DNA of 5,536 bases from Candidatus Hydrogenedentota bacterium (GTDB taxonomy: Bacteria > Hydrogenedentota > Hydrogenedentia > Hydrogenedentales > SLHB01). The position numbers were made by a program, and so were the translations under genes. How positions within the stretch are numbered: the first letter of the stretch is position 1; every line of letters starts with the position of its first letter. A model generated the notes under the pieces. It was not told the DNA's origin. It did no database searches and saw only the letters and a list, made by a program, of their open reading frames with translations. Of this stretch, positions 1 through 5,375 are shown piece by piece. Location of the stretch: the NCBI GenBank assembly GCA_007130675.1, contig SLSB01000450.1, positions 1-5,536 of the forward strand. The letters run 5' to 3'.

Positions 1-233
1 ACAGCAACTGTCCGCTGTCGATTAAGAGCAGGTAAGAAAACCTGCTCCCCTTAACCGGAGAATCGGTTGATCACGTGTCGGAATCCTCGATCCCGTCCTG
101 GATCCGCAAATGGCCACGGCTATTTTTAATACGCTCTAGCCTACCTGTCAGGCAAATCTTCTGACGCGATTATCGCCGACCGTTGTCCCGGGTCTCATGA
201 ACCTTGGGCGACCCGCGACATGCGTGCGGGGTG
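1..233. other. Non-coding left edge with several small hairpins
   Basis: No credible gene is visible downstream of the hydrolase stop. The first 70 nt can fold into three consecutive stem-loops: 1-5 with 14-18, 26-33 with 40-47, and 51-57 with 64-70. A T5 run lies at 123-127. Close to the hydrolase stop, CGGGTC at 189-194 can pair with GACCCG at 210-215. CCCGC at 212-216 can instead pair with GCGGG at 226-230. These two stems overlap and exclude each other. Neither is followed by a U-tract on the minus strand, so I do not call an intrinsic terminator for the hydrolase gene. No tRNA T-arm and no SRP RNA signature was found. Confidence 0.6.
26..70. repeat. Tandem stem-loops, unknown role
   Basis: GAGCAGGT (26-33) pairs perfectly with ACCTGCTC (40-47) around the 6-nt loop AAGAAA. 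Three bases later, 51-57 pairs with 64-70 (AACCG with CGGTT, plus one T-G wobble and one T-A pair) around the 6-nt loop GAGAAT. Equal loop sizes and tight spacing suggest a folded RNA or a protein-binding site. Strand and function cannot be assigned, because the hairpins sit at the window edge and no long U-tract follows on either strand. Confidence 0.45.
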
Positions 234-1082
234 CTACGGTCTTTCCTCGCCGATTTGTTGGTCCATCCATTCCGCGAGAATGGCCACTTCTTCGCGGATA
301 GTGGGCCATGGGTGTTCGCCGCCTTCTTTGACGATCAACTCGGCGCTGCCGCCCGCGCTTTGGATGGCCGCGATCATCTTCTCGGACTGCACGAGCGGCA
401 CCACCGTGTCGGCATCGCCGTGAATCAGCAGAAACGGGGGGAGGTTTCCGCTCACCTGCCGCGAGGGCGACAGGGCTTCCGCTTGCGTTCGGACTTCGCC
501 CTCTGGCCGTCCCTCGATACCGCCGGAAAACAACAGGGGACCGATTTGCTCGAAATTAGGCATATTGCCCGAGCCGTCCCAGTCGAGAAAATCGGTGGGC
601 GGGAAAAACACCCCGACGGCCTGCACCTGCGTTTCGCGAGCGGCAGTCACGGTGGTCAATGAGGCCAGATGGCCCCCAGCCGAGGCGCCCACCATGCCGA
701 TCCGGTTCGGGTCAATTCCGTAGTCGTCCGCGTTGTCGCGAATGTAATTGATGGCCATGCGGATGTGCTCGAGCATGTCCTCGCCGGTGAAGCGCGAGAC
801 CGACCCCGGTCGCACGGCAAACACCGTGAACCCGCGGGCGCAATGGAACTCGAACATGCCCGCGGCCCAATGCTCCATCATCTTTCCCCGGTCGGAATGC
901 CACGCGCCGCTCACGATATCGATAACGGCCGCGCCGTTCTTCTCGCCGCGCGGCACGAAGACATCCATGACGAGCCCGATTCCGTGGGCCTCGCCATACA
1001 CCACATTCTGCGTGTGGTCGAAGGGCAACCCCGCCGGTGCGCCCATAAGCGCCGCCTGTGCCAGCAATACCAAAACTGCCAT
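234..1082 (-). CDS. Putative exported alpha/beta hydrolase (esterase/prolyl-oligopeptidase-like)
   Basis: Encodes 282 residues, a normal size for a BD-FAE or prolyl-oligopeptidase-like esterase; the natural substrate cannot be told. The nucleophile elbow GASAG puts the catalytic Ser at 134. HGDADTVVP (221-229) supplies the likely Asp225, and GGEHPWP supplies His257, so the triad is complete and in order. Where relatives usually carry HGG near residue 57, this protein reads IVSGAWHSD, so the oxyanion-hole His-Gly is altered. Residues 1-19 are hydrophobic and end in small residues (GAPAG), which suggests Sec export, although the N-terminus lacks a Lys or Arg. The ATG at 1080-1082 is supported by AGGGAGA 10 nt upstream and by an in-frame TAG just before it. 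The gene starts 62 nt after the flavodoxin stop with no clear terminator between them, so co-transcription is possible. Fold is confident, substrate is not. Confidence 0.88.
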   Translation of the reverse strand: MAVLVLLAQAALMGAPAGLPFDHTQNVVYGEAHGIGLVMDVFVPRGEKNGAAVIDIVSGAWHSDRGKMMEHWAAGMFEFHCARGFTVFAVRPGSVSRFTGEDMLEHIRMAINYIRDNADDYGIDPNRIGMVGASAGGHLASLTTVTAARETQVQAVGVFFPPTDFLDWDGSGNMPNFEQIGPLLFSGGIEGRPEGEVRTQAEALSPSRQVSGNLPPFLLIHGDADTVVPLVQSEKMIAAIQSAGGSAELIVKEGGEHPWPTIREEVAILAEWMDQQIGEERP

Positions 1083-1092
1083 TGTTACCTAT

Positions 1093-1099
1093 TCTCCCT
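1093..1099 (-). promoter_or_regulatory. Ribosome binding site of the hydrolase
   Basis: AGGGAGA on the minus strand lies 10 nt before the ATG at 1082. With the in-frame stop immediately upstream, it fixes this start codon. Confidence 0.6.
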
Positions 1100-1144
1100 G
1101 TTGTAAAGCCCACAAACCCCAGCCTGAATGGCCTGCTGCTCCGC

Positions 1145-1648
1145 TTACCCGAGTTCCTGGCTGATTTGTTCTATCCACCGCGCGAGACGGTCCTGGGTGA
1201 GCTGGGGTTGCCTGTCGACATCCAGCACCAGCCCGAGAAACGCGCCGCCGATGACCGCCTTGGACGCCTTGAAGTCATAGCCCTCGGTTGGCCATTCGCC
1301 CACGACCTCGCCGCCGAGTTCCTGCACCTTCTCGTACAATTCGCCCATGGCATCCGCAAAATGATCCGGGTACTCGCCCTGGTCGCCCAGCCCGAAGATG
1401 GCCACCTTCTTGCCCGAGAGGTCGACGTCGTCCATTTCCCAGACGAAATCCGCCCAATCTTCCTGCAGCGAGCCCTGGCCATACGTGGGCACGCCTAGAA
1501 TGATGCGGTCATACTGGTCGAAGATCTCGGGGTCAAACTCCTCGTGCACCTTGTGCAGGTCGACCTCGCCGGGATACTGGTCGCGGATCATTTCCGCAAC
1601 GCGCTTGGTGTTGCCATTGGTGCTGCCGTAAAACAAACCGATCTTCAT
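1145..1648 (-). CDS. fldA: Long-chain flavodoxin
   Basis: Encodes a 167-residue FMN-dependent electron carrier of the cytoplasm, the usual size for long-chain flavodoxins of the FldA/NifF type. The FMN-phosphate loop is GSTNGNT (8-14). The first flavin-stacking loop is PTYGQGSLQEDW (54-65). The second is GLGDQGEYPDHF (86-97), with Tyr93 the likely aromatic partner. The insertion typical of the long-chain group is present around EGYDFKASKAVIGGAFLGLVLD, and the protein ends in the family helix LTQDRLARWIEQI. The frame stays open back to an ATG at 1693, but that codon directly follows a candidate -10 box and has no Shine-Dalgarno. The ATG at 1648 has AAAGGAG 9 nt upstream and begins with the family's MKIGLFYGS strand, so I chose it. 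The redox partner is unknown; no reductase or nitrogenase gene lies nearby. The symbol reflects family, not proven orthology. Confidence 0.95.
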   Translation of the reverse strand: MKIGLFYGSTNGNTKRVAEMIRDQYPGEVDLHKVHEEFDPEIFDQYDRIILGVPTYGQGSLQEDWADFVWEMDDVDLSGKKVAIFGLGDQGEYPDHFADAMGELYEKVQELGGEVVGEWPTEGYDFKASKAVIGGAFLGLVLDVDRQPQLTQDRLARWIEQISQELG

Positions 1649-1657
1649 AGCGGCATA

Positions 1658-1664
1658 CTCCTTT
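1658..1664 (-). promoter_or_regulatory. Strong ribosome binding site of the flavodoxin
   Basis: AAAGGAG on the minus strand is 9 nt before the ATG at 1648. It decides the start in favour of MKIGLF over the ATG 45 nt upstream. Confidence 0.8.
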
Positions 1665-1693
1665 CGCTGTGTGCTTCGTGCATGAACAGACAT

Positions 1694-1722
1694 ACTATAC
1701 TTCTTTTATGAAGAACAGACCA
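1694..1722 (-). promoter_or_regulatory. Candidate sigma-70 promoter of the flavodoxin gene
   Basis: A TATAGT -10 hexamer (minus strand, 1699 to 1694) matches the consensus at five of six positions. A 17-nt spacer would put the -35 at 1717-1722, where TGGTCT is a poor match (three of six), so an activator may be needed or the call may be wrong. The implied transcript start near 1687 leaves a leader of about 40 nt carrying the AAAGGAG site. Confidence 0.4.
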
Positions 1723-1723
1723 C

Positions 1724-1759
1724 CCGCCGCGGCGGATTCCCCGGTTTGCGCCGGACCGG
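1724..1759 (-). terminator. Possible weak terminator after the sigma-54 activator gene
   Basis: Reading the minus strand after the stop at 1776, ACCGG/CCGGT arms (1755-1759 with 1741-1745) are followed by the perfect 12-nt palindrome CCGCCGCGGCGG (1724-1735). The sequence after that is only moderately T-rich (GTGGTCTGTTCTTC), so termination is uncertain. Confidence 0.3.
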
Positions 1760-1775
1760 AAAGGACTTGGCCAGA

Positions 1776-3146
1776 TTAGTCGGTGTTGATGCCGTATTCC
1801 TTCATTTTGCGCCAGAGGGTCGAGCGCGAAATGCCCAGGGCGTTTGCCACTTCGGTCTGATTGCCCTCGAGCTTTTCGAGCGCCTGGCCGATCAGGCGTT
1901 CTTCCATCTCTTTGAGTGTCGGGAGGGTATCGATCTCGTAATGCGGCAACGCAAACGGCGCACTGCCGCCCGCCCGCACATGGTCGGGCAAATCGCGTGC
2001 GCGGATGGTCTCGCCGTCGGCCATGATCACCGCATGGGCGATGATGCTCTCGAGTTCGCGAACATTGCCCGGATAGCTGTAATTGCGCAAATACGCCTGG
2101 GCTTGTTCGTCGAAACCCTTGACGCGTTTGTCGAAGCGCCGGTTCATCTGAGACACAAAATGACCGACGAGTTGGGGCAGTGCATCCATGCGCTCGCGCA
2201 GGGGCGGCACGCGCACTTGAATGACGTTGAGGCGAAAATAGAGGTCTTCGCGAAACGACCGTTCGGCCACCGCATCCTCGAGGTTGCGGTTGGTCGCCGC
2301 CAGGATGCGCACGTCGACATGCGAAGAGGCCGTCGAGCCGACCGGGCGGATCTCGCCGTTTTGCAGCACGCGCAGCAGTTTGGCCTGCGTGGCCAGGCTC
2401 ATCTCGCCCACTTCATCGAGGAGGATGGTGCCGCCGTCGGCCTCCACGAAAAGACCCCGTTTGTCTGTTTCCGCACCGGTGAAGGCGCCCTTGACATGCC
2501 CAAACATCTCACTCTCGAGAAGCTGGTCGGGCAGAGCCGCGCAGTTCACCGCGATGAACGGCATCTCGCGCCGCCGGCTCAGCCGGTGGATGGCGTTGGC
2601 GATAATCTCCTTGCCCGTGCCGCTTTCGCCGAGAATCAAGACCGTGCTGTCGGTCGGGGCCACCTTCGAGATGACCTCGATGACCCGCTTCATGGCTTTC
2701 GAATCGCCGACAAATTCCTGAAACAGGTTCTGCTCGTAGTCCTGCATGGCGGACTGGGTCTGGAGGTTCCGGCGGGCCTTCCCCACCACGAGCGCCACAT
2801 CCGAAGGGGCCGAGGTTCTGGGCAGGTAGAAGAATGCGCCGCGCCGTATGCCCGCCAGTGCCCGCTCGATCTTGGCCACGTCGACAAGCAGAATCAGTTG
2901 CGCCTCGGGCGTCTGACGCCGAACGTAGGTCACAAGATCGAGGTCGCTCTCGTCATCGAGCTCGAGGTCCAGCACCACAATATCGAACGCGCTTCGGCTG
3001 ACCAGCCGCAGTACGCCCCGCGCGTCGTGGCACCGCTCGACACGATAGCCTTCGACCTCGAGAAAGTTGCCTACCGCACGCGCATGGACCGTATCTCGGC
3101 TCGCGATAAGCACGTGCGCGTGTTCTGGCGGCGCGTTGTTGCGCAT
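1776..3146 (-). CDS. Sigma-54-dependent transcriptional activator with degenerate receiver domain (NtrC family)
   Basis: Encodes 456 residues with the NtrC layout: receiver (about 10-120), AAA+ sigma-54 interaction domain (about 144-375) and a Fis-type helix-turn-helix at 429-453. It should remodel RNA polymerase-sigma-54 at -24/-12 promoters using ATP. The AAA+ motifs are intact: Walker A GESGTGKE (173-180), the sigma-54-contacting GAFTGA loop (220-225), Walker B Asp244-Glu245, the arginine-finger segment FREDLYFR (298-305) and sensor II YPGNVREL (358-365). The receiver keeps the candidate phospho-acceptor Asp60 (VVLD), but the acidic pair after beta-1 reads Ser16-Arg17 with only Asp18 left. 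The conserved Thr is Val88 and the conserved Lys is Arg110. Phosphorylation is therefore doubtful. An upstream in-frame ATG at 3167 falls at the predicted transcript start and has no Shine-Dalgarno; the ATG at 3146 has AAGGAAG 8 nt before it. No partner kinase lies in the window. Target genes are unknown. Confidence 0.93.
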   Translation of the reverse strand: MRNNAPPEHAHVLIASRDTVHARAVGNFLEVEGYRVERCHDARGVLRLVSRSAFDIVVLDLELDDESDLDLVTYVRRQTPEAQLILLVDVAKIERALAGIRRGAFFYLPRTSAPSDVALVVGKARRNLQTQSAMQDYEQNLFQEFVGDSKAMKRVIEVISKVAPTDSTVLILGESGTGKEIIANAIHRLSRRREMPFIAVNCAALPDQLLESEMFGHVKGAFTGAETDKRGLFVEADGGTILLDEVGEMSLATQAKLLRVLQNGEIRPVGSTASSHVDVRILAATNRNLEDAVAERSFREDLYFRLNVIQVRVPPLRERMDALPQLVGHFVSQMNRRFDKRVKGFDEQAQAYLRNYSYPGNVRELESIIAHAVIMADGETIRARDLPDHVRAGGSAPFALPHYEIDTLPTLKEMEERLIGQALEKLEGNQTEVANALGISRSTLWRKMKEYGINTD

Positions 3147-3154
3147 CGAAACGT

Positions 3155-3161
3155 CTTCCTT
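3155..3161 (-). promoter_or_regulatory. Ribosome binding site that decides the start of the sigma-54 activator
   Basis: AAGGAAG on the minus strand sits 8 nt before the ATG at 3146. It lies downstream of the alternative in-frame ATG at 3167, so it can only serve the inner start. Confidence 0.65.
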
Positions 3162-3174
3162 CGTCATGTGGGCT

Positions 3175-3201
3175 ATTGTAGCAAAACGAAGCGAATGTCA
3201 A
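3175..3201 (-). promoter_or_regulatory. Near-consensus sigma-70 promoter of the sigma-54 activator gene
   Basis: On the minus strand a perfect TTGACA (3201 to 3196) is followed after 15 nt by TACAAT (3180 to 3175), five of six matches to TATAAT. The spacer is short of the ideal 17 nt, or 16 nt if the -35 is read as TTTGAC. The expected transcript start is near 3168, which leaves a leader of about 20 nt before the ATG at 3146. The hairpin at 3232-3257 just upstream insulates it from pilZ transcription. Confidence 0.65.
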
Positions 3202-3223
3202 AAGGCGACTGGGGGGCTTTGCG

Positions 3224-3257
3224 GAATAACACACCCCGGTCGCTCGCGACCGGGGTG
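3224..3257 (-). terminator. Intrinsic terminator after the PilZ gene
   Basis: CACCCCGGTCG (3232-3242) pairs perfectly over 11 bp with 3247-3257 around a 4-nt loop. On the minus strand it is followed by TGTTATT, a short and interrupted U-tract. It lies about 60 nt past the PilZ stop and just before the next promoter, as a terminator should. On the plus strand an A/G-rich tail follows, so it works on the minus strand only. Confidence 0.65.
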
Positions 3258-3319
3258 AAAGGGGGGGCCAGGCCCGCAGGATCGGATCGGGGTTGGCAAG
3301 CGTGGTGTCGTACGGGAGG

Positions 3320-3667
3320 TTACACGGCTGCCAATACGGGCCTGGCCTTGGTGACGTTAAAGAACTCCTCAATTTGGGCGGTCTCGTCGTCGGTCATATC
3401 GAGAAAACGCACGCCAAAGCGATACATCTTATTGGCGAGCTGCTCGCACCAGCATACGCGGCCTTTGCATTCGATGGCTGGGCCGTTGTCGCCGAGGTGT
3501 ACGCGCAGGAGCAGCGGCTGGCCGGGCACGACAGGCCGCAGCCATGTAAGCCGCATGCCCGACAGCGAAAGATCAGCCGAACGCATAATCGAGGGGCGCC
3601 CATCGTCTGGCTGATACAGCCAGGCGCTGGTTTCGATGCTGCGCCGTATATGCCGTCTGCGTTCCAT
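3320..3667 (-). CDS. Single-domain PilZ protein (predicted c-di-GMP receptor)
   Basis: Encodes 115 residues, the size of a stand-alone PilZ domain with no attached partner domain. Both c-di-GMP-binding signatures are present: the N-terminal arginine motif ERRRHIRR (2-9, fitting RxxxR) and DLSLSG (32-37, fitting D/NxSxxG). The domain ends with the usual beta-strands GRVCWCE and FGVRFLDM and a C-terminal helix (about 93-103). It should bind c-di-GMP and pass the signal to an unseen partner, often in motility, exopolysaccharide or surface behaviour. The frame stays open to an ATG at 3745, but that codon overlaps a candidate -10 box and precedes a basic, non-conserved stretch. The ATG at 3667 begins exactly at the PilZ motif, although its best Shine-Dalgarno (AAGG) is 12 nt away. 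The gene stands alone, with a 618-nt gap before it and a hairpin terminator after it. Confidence 0.88.
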   Translation of the reverse strand: MERRRHIRRSIETSAWLYQPDDGRPSIMRSADLSLSGMRLTWLRPVVPGQPLLLRVHLGDNGPAIECKGRVCWCEQLANKMYRFGVRFLDMTDDETAQIEEFFNVTKARPVLAAV

Positions 3668-3743
3668 GTGTATTCGTAGCCTTATTGTTCTGCTGCCCTT
3701 GCGTTTCCGTATGAAAGACGCTTGTTGCGTAGCGTTTGGTGAC

Positions 3744-3774
3744 ATTATGTTATTGAGAACCCTGTGTCTGTCTA
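3744..3774 (-). promoter_or_regulatory. Candidate promoter of the PilZ gene
   Basis: TAGACA (minus strand, 3774 to 3769) matches the -35 consensus at five of six positions. Two overlapping -10 candidates follow: TAACAT after 16 nt (3752 to 3747) and CATAAT after 19 nt (3749 to 3744). Either would start transcription near 3740, giving a leader of about 70 nt before the ATG at 3667. Spacing is imperfect, so this is tentative. Confidence 0.35.
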
Positions 3775-3935
3775 AACCTGTACGTTATTGTTTGCGCTTC
3801 GCCTCTCGGCATCGCCGCCCCGGGGAGATCCATGCACTCCCACACCCCGTGTGTTTGTCTCATATACAGACGAACCATCCAGGATATTCATTCAACCTAT
3901 TCGTTCCCCGAGAAAATGCGCACTGCACATTTCCC

Positions 3936-3969
3936 GAGAGCGGCCATCTACATGCAAATGGCCGCACTC
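3936..3969. repeat. Intergenic hairpin with 12-nt arms
   Basis: GCGGCCAT (3940-3947) pairs with ATGGCCGC (3958-3965) around a 10-nt loop. After one A-A mismatch, GAG (3936-3938) pairs with CTC (3967-3969). No U-tract follows on either strand, so it does not look like a terminator. Function is unknown. Confidence 0.55.
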
Positions 3970-4074
3970 ACACCCGTTGATCACCAAGGCGTTGAAATAG
4001 TTCCCTCTGGAAAGGGACGAACGGTGGGGAGTTCAGTTAGGATGAATCAAAAACGACGTTCCCCGGCGCACAAA

Positions 4075-4140
4075 TGTAGCGGCCGGCCTTGTGCCGGGCG
4101 TCCGGGCCGCCAGACGTCCGGCACAAGGCCGGACGCTACA
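4075..4140. repeat. 66-nt imperfect palindrome (REP/MITE-like)
   Basis: The left arm 4075-4102 and right arm 4113-4140 are reverse complements over 28 nt with two mismatches (arm positions 8 and 24), around the 10-nt loop 4103-4112. The outer ends are TGTAGCG and CGCTACA, and the core is CCGGCCTTGTGCCGG. It lies in a gene-free gap with no flanking transposase and no U-tract. That fits a REP-like or miniature non-autonomous element better than a terminator. Copy number elsewhere in the genome cannot be seen from this window. Confidence 0.75.
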
Positions 4141-4285
4141 GAAAGGAAGTACACCTTCATATTCCCGCACTGTTGGCGCTATGGTCCGGCCATCTGAAGG
4201 CACGAGAGTCTTGGCGTTGACCCCAGGCCTTACCATCGCTGATTCGGCTATTTGCGGTCTACTGCGGAAGACTGGCCTCTTGGCC

Positions 4286-5308
4286 TCAGAACAGGGAGGG
4301 CTGGGGGTCATCGGGCGGCGTGAGGCCAAAGTGTTTGTATGCCCCGAGCATGGCGACGCGGCCCTGCGGCGTGCGTTTGATGAAGCCAAGCTGGATCAGA
4401 TACGGCTCGTGGACTTCCTCGATGGTCTGCGATTCTTCGCCGATGGCTACGGCAAGCGAATTGAGCCCGACCGGGCCGCCGCCAAACTTGTCGATGATGG
4501 CCGCGATGATGGTTTTGTCCATATCATCGAGGCCAAGTTCGTCTATCCGGTGCAGGCGCAGGGCTGCGTCCGCCACGGCCTTGGTGACTGCGCCATCGGC
4601 TTTCACTTCGGCATACTCGCGCACCCGGCGAAGCAGCCGGTTGGCGATTCGGGCGGTTCCCCGCGACCGCCGTGCAATCTCGAACGCGCCGCCCGCATCG
4701 ATGGGTGTGCCGAGAATCCGGGCTGAGCGGTTGACGATGATTGCCAATTCCTCGGGCGAATAGAACTCGAAGCGGCACATGTCGCCGAACCGCGCGCGCA
4801 GCGGGGGCGTAAGCAGGCCCGCCCGGGTCGTTGCCCCGATCAGCGTAAACGGTTTGAGTCCGATTTTCATCGAGCGCGCCGTCGGGCCCTTGCCCAGCAT
4901 GATGTCCACCTCGAAATCTTCCATCGCCGAATAGAGGGTTTCCTCGACGGCATGGTTCAACCGGTGGATTTCGTCGACAAACAGGATGTCGAATTCCTCG
5001 AGACTGGTCAGAATGGCCGACAAATCGGCCTGCCGTTCGACGACCGGGCCGGCGGTAGACTTGATATCCACGCCCATCTCGTTGGCCAGAATCCGCGCGA
5101 GCGTGGTCTTGCCCAGTCCGGGCGGTCCGCACAGCAGGATGTGGTCGAGCGGTTCGCCGCGGGCCTTTACCGCCGCAATCGAGATGCGCAGCCGCTCTTT
5201 GATCGGGTTCTGGCCCGGAAAGTCATCGAGCCGTTGCGGCCGGATTTGCTCGTCAAAATCCCGCTCGTCTTCGTGTGGGCTCGGGTCTAGGACTTCGTCC
5301 TTTCGCAT
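4286..5308 (-). CDS. ruvB: Holliday junction branch migration DNA helicase RuvB
   Basis: Encodes 340 residues, the normal RuvB length. RuvB is the hexameric AAA+ motor that, with RuvA, drives branch migration of Holliday junctions in recombinational repair. The family's N-terminal RPQRLDDFPGQ (23-33) leads into Walker A GPPGLGKTT (61-69), Walker B DEIH (112-115), sensor I GATTR (158-162), the arginine-finger segment PLRARFG (169-175) and sensor II GTARIANRLLRRVR (217-230). The C-terminal winged-helix DNA-binding domain is complete, with GGPVGLNSLA (277-286), YLIQLGFI (303-310) and RTPQGR (312-317). No key residue is missing. The protein ends in QPSLF, which resembles a beta-clamp-binding pentapeptide. 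The ATG at 5308 has a short GGA Shine-Dalgarno core about 5 nt upstream. It follows ruvA after 65 nt, the usual order, so one transcript is likely. Confidence 0.98.
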   Translation of the reverse strand: MRKDEVLDPSPHEDERDFDEQIRPQRLDDFPGQNPIKERLRISIAAVKARGEPLDHILLCGPPGLGKTTLARILANEMGVDIKSTAGPVVERQADLSAILTSLEEFDILFVDEIHRLNHAVEETLYSAMEDFEVDIMLGKGPTARSMKIGLKPFTLIGATTRAGLLTPPLRARFGDMCRFEFYSPEELAIIVNRSARILGTPIDAGGAFEIARRSRGTARIANRLLRRVREYAEVKADGAVTKAVADAALRLHRIDELGLDDMDKTIIAAIIDKFGGGPVGLNSLAVAIGEESQTIEEVHEPYLIQLGFIKRTPQGRVAMLGAYKHFGLTPPDDPQPSLF

Positions 5309-5326
5309 TGCTTCCGTCTATGGTTC

Positions 5327-5375
5327 GAGCGGCCGGCAGGCCGGGGCATAGACCCCGTGCGGATGCCGGCGGCTC
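5327..5375. repeat. Inverted repeat spanning the ruvA-ruvB junction
   Basis: Outer arms 5327-5338 and 5364-5375 pair over 12 nt with one G-G mismatch (GAGC, then GCCGGCA against TGCCGGC, then GCTC). Inside, CGGGG (5342-5346) pairs with CCCCG (5353-5357) around a 6-nt loop. The structure fills most of the 65-nt gap and overlaps the ruvA stop codon. No U-tract follows on the minus strand before the ruvB start, so read-through into ruvB is expected. Confidence 0.6.

Larger units (their letters stand above)
3668..4285. other. 618-nt region without a convincing gene, between ruvB and pilZ
   Basis: Open frames here (plus strand 3636-3980 and 3832-4197, minus strand 4033-4389) show no recognisable domain. 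Two of them run straight through the inverted repeat at 4075-4140, giving mirror-image Arg/Pro/Gly-rich peptides typical of spurious translation. The region holds a possible pilZ promoter (3744-3774), a short CACAC/GTGTG hairpin (3841-3853), a 12-nt-arm hairpin (3936-3969) and the large palindrome at 4075-4140. After the ruvB stop I see only a weak GGCC/GGCC stem and no clear terminator. A small RNA or a long 5' leader is possible but unsupported. Confidence 0.6.

Noticed and set aside
60..120. Possible tRNA, suggested by a TCGATCCC stretch near 88
   Set aside because: The flanking bases cannot form the 5-bp T-stem, and no acceptor or anticodon arm can be drawn.
204..662. Plus-strand open frame opposite the hydrolase
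   Set aside because: It lies antisense to a gene with a clear catalytic triad, its translation resembles no known family, and no ribosome binding site supports it.
2580..2640. A -24/-12-like GG...GC pattern suggesting a sigma-54 promoter
   Set aside because: It lies inside the coding sequence of the activator, has the wrong context, and such patterns are frequent in high G+C DNA.
1746..3614. Plus-strand open frame of 622 codons
   Set aside because: It is antisense to the sigma-54 activator, whose minus-strand product has every expected motif. The plus-strand translation has no domain and reflects the high G+C codon pattern of the real gene. It also runs through the terminator and the PilZ gene.
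4075..4140. Palindrome as the ruvB transcription terminator
   Set aside because: It is about 145 nt past the ruvB stop, and no U-tract follows it on the minus strand, so a repeat element fits better.
3832..4197. Possible small protein on the plus strand between pilZ and ruvB
   Set aside because: It has no recognisable domain or good ribosome binding site, and its C-terminal third is a translation of the palindrome at 4075-4140.
4033..4389. Possible small protein on the minus strand downstream of ruvB
   Set aside because: It overlaps the ruvB 3' end in another frame and translates the same palindrome. The Arg/Pro/Gly-rich segment is typical of spurious ORFs over such repeats.
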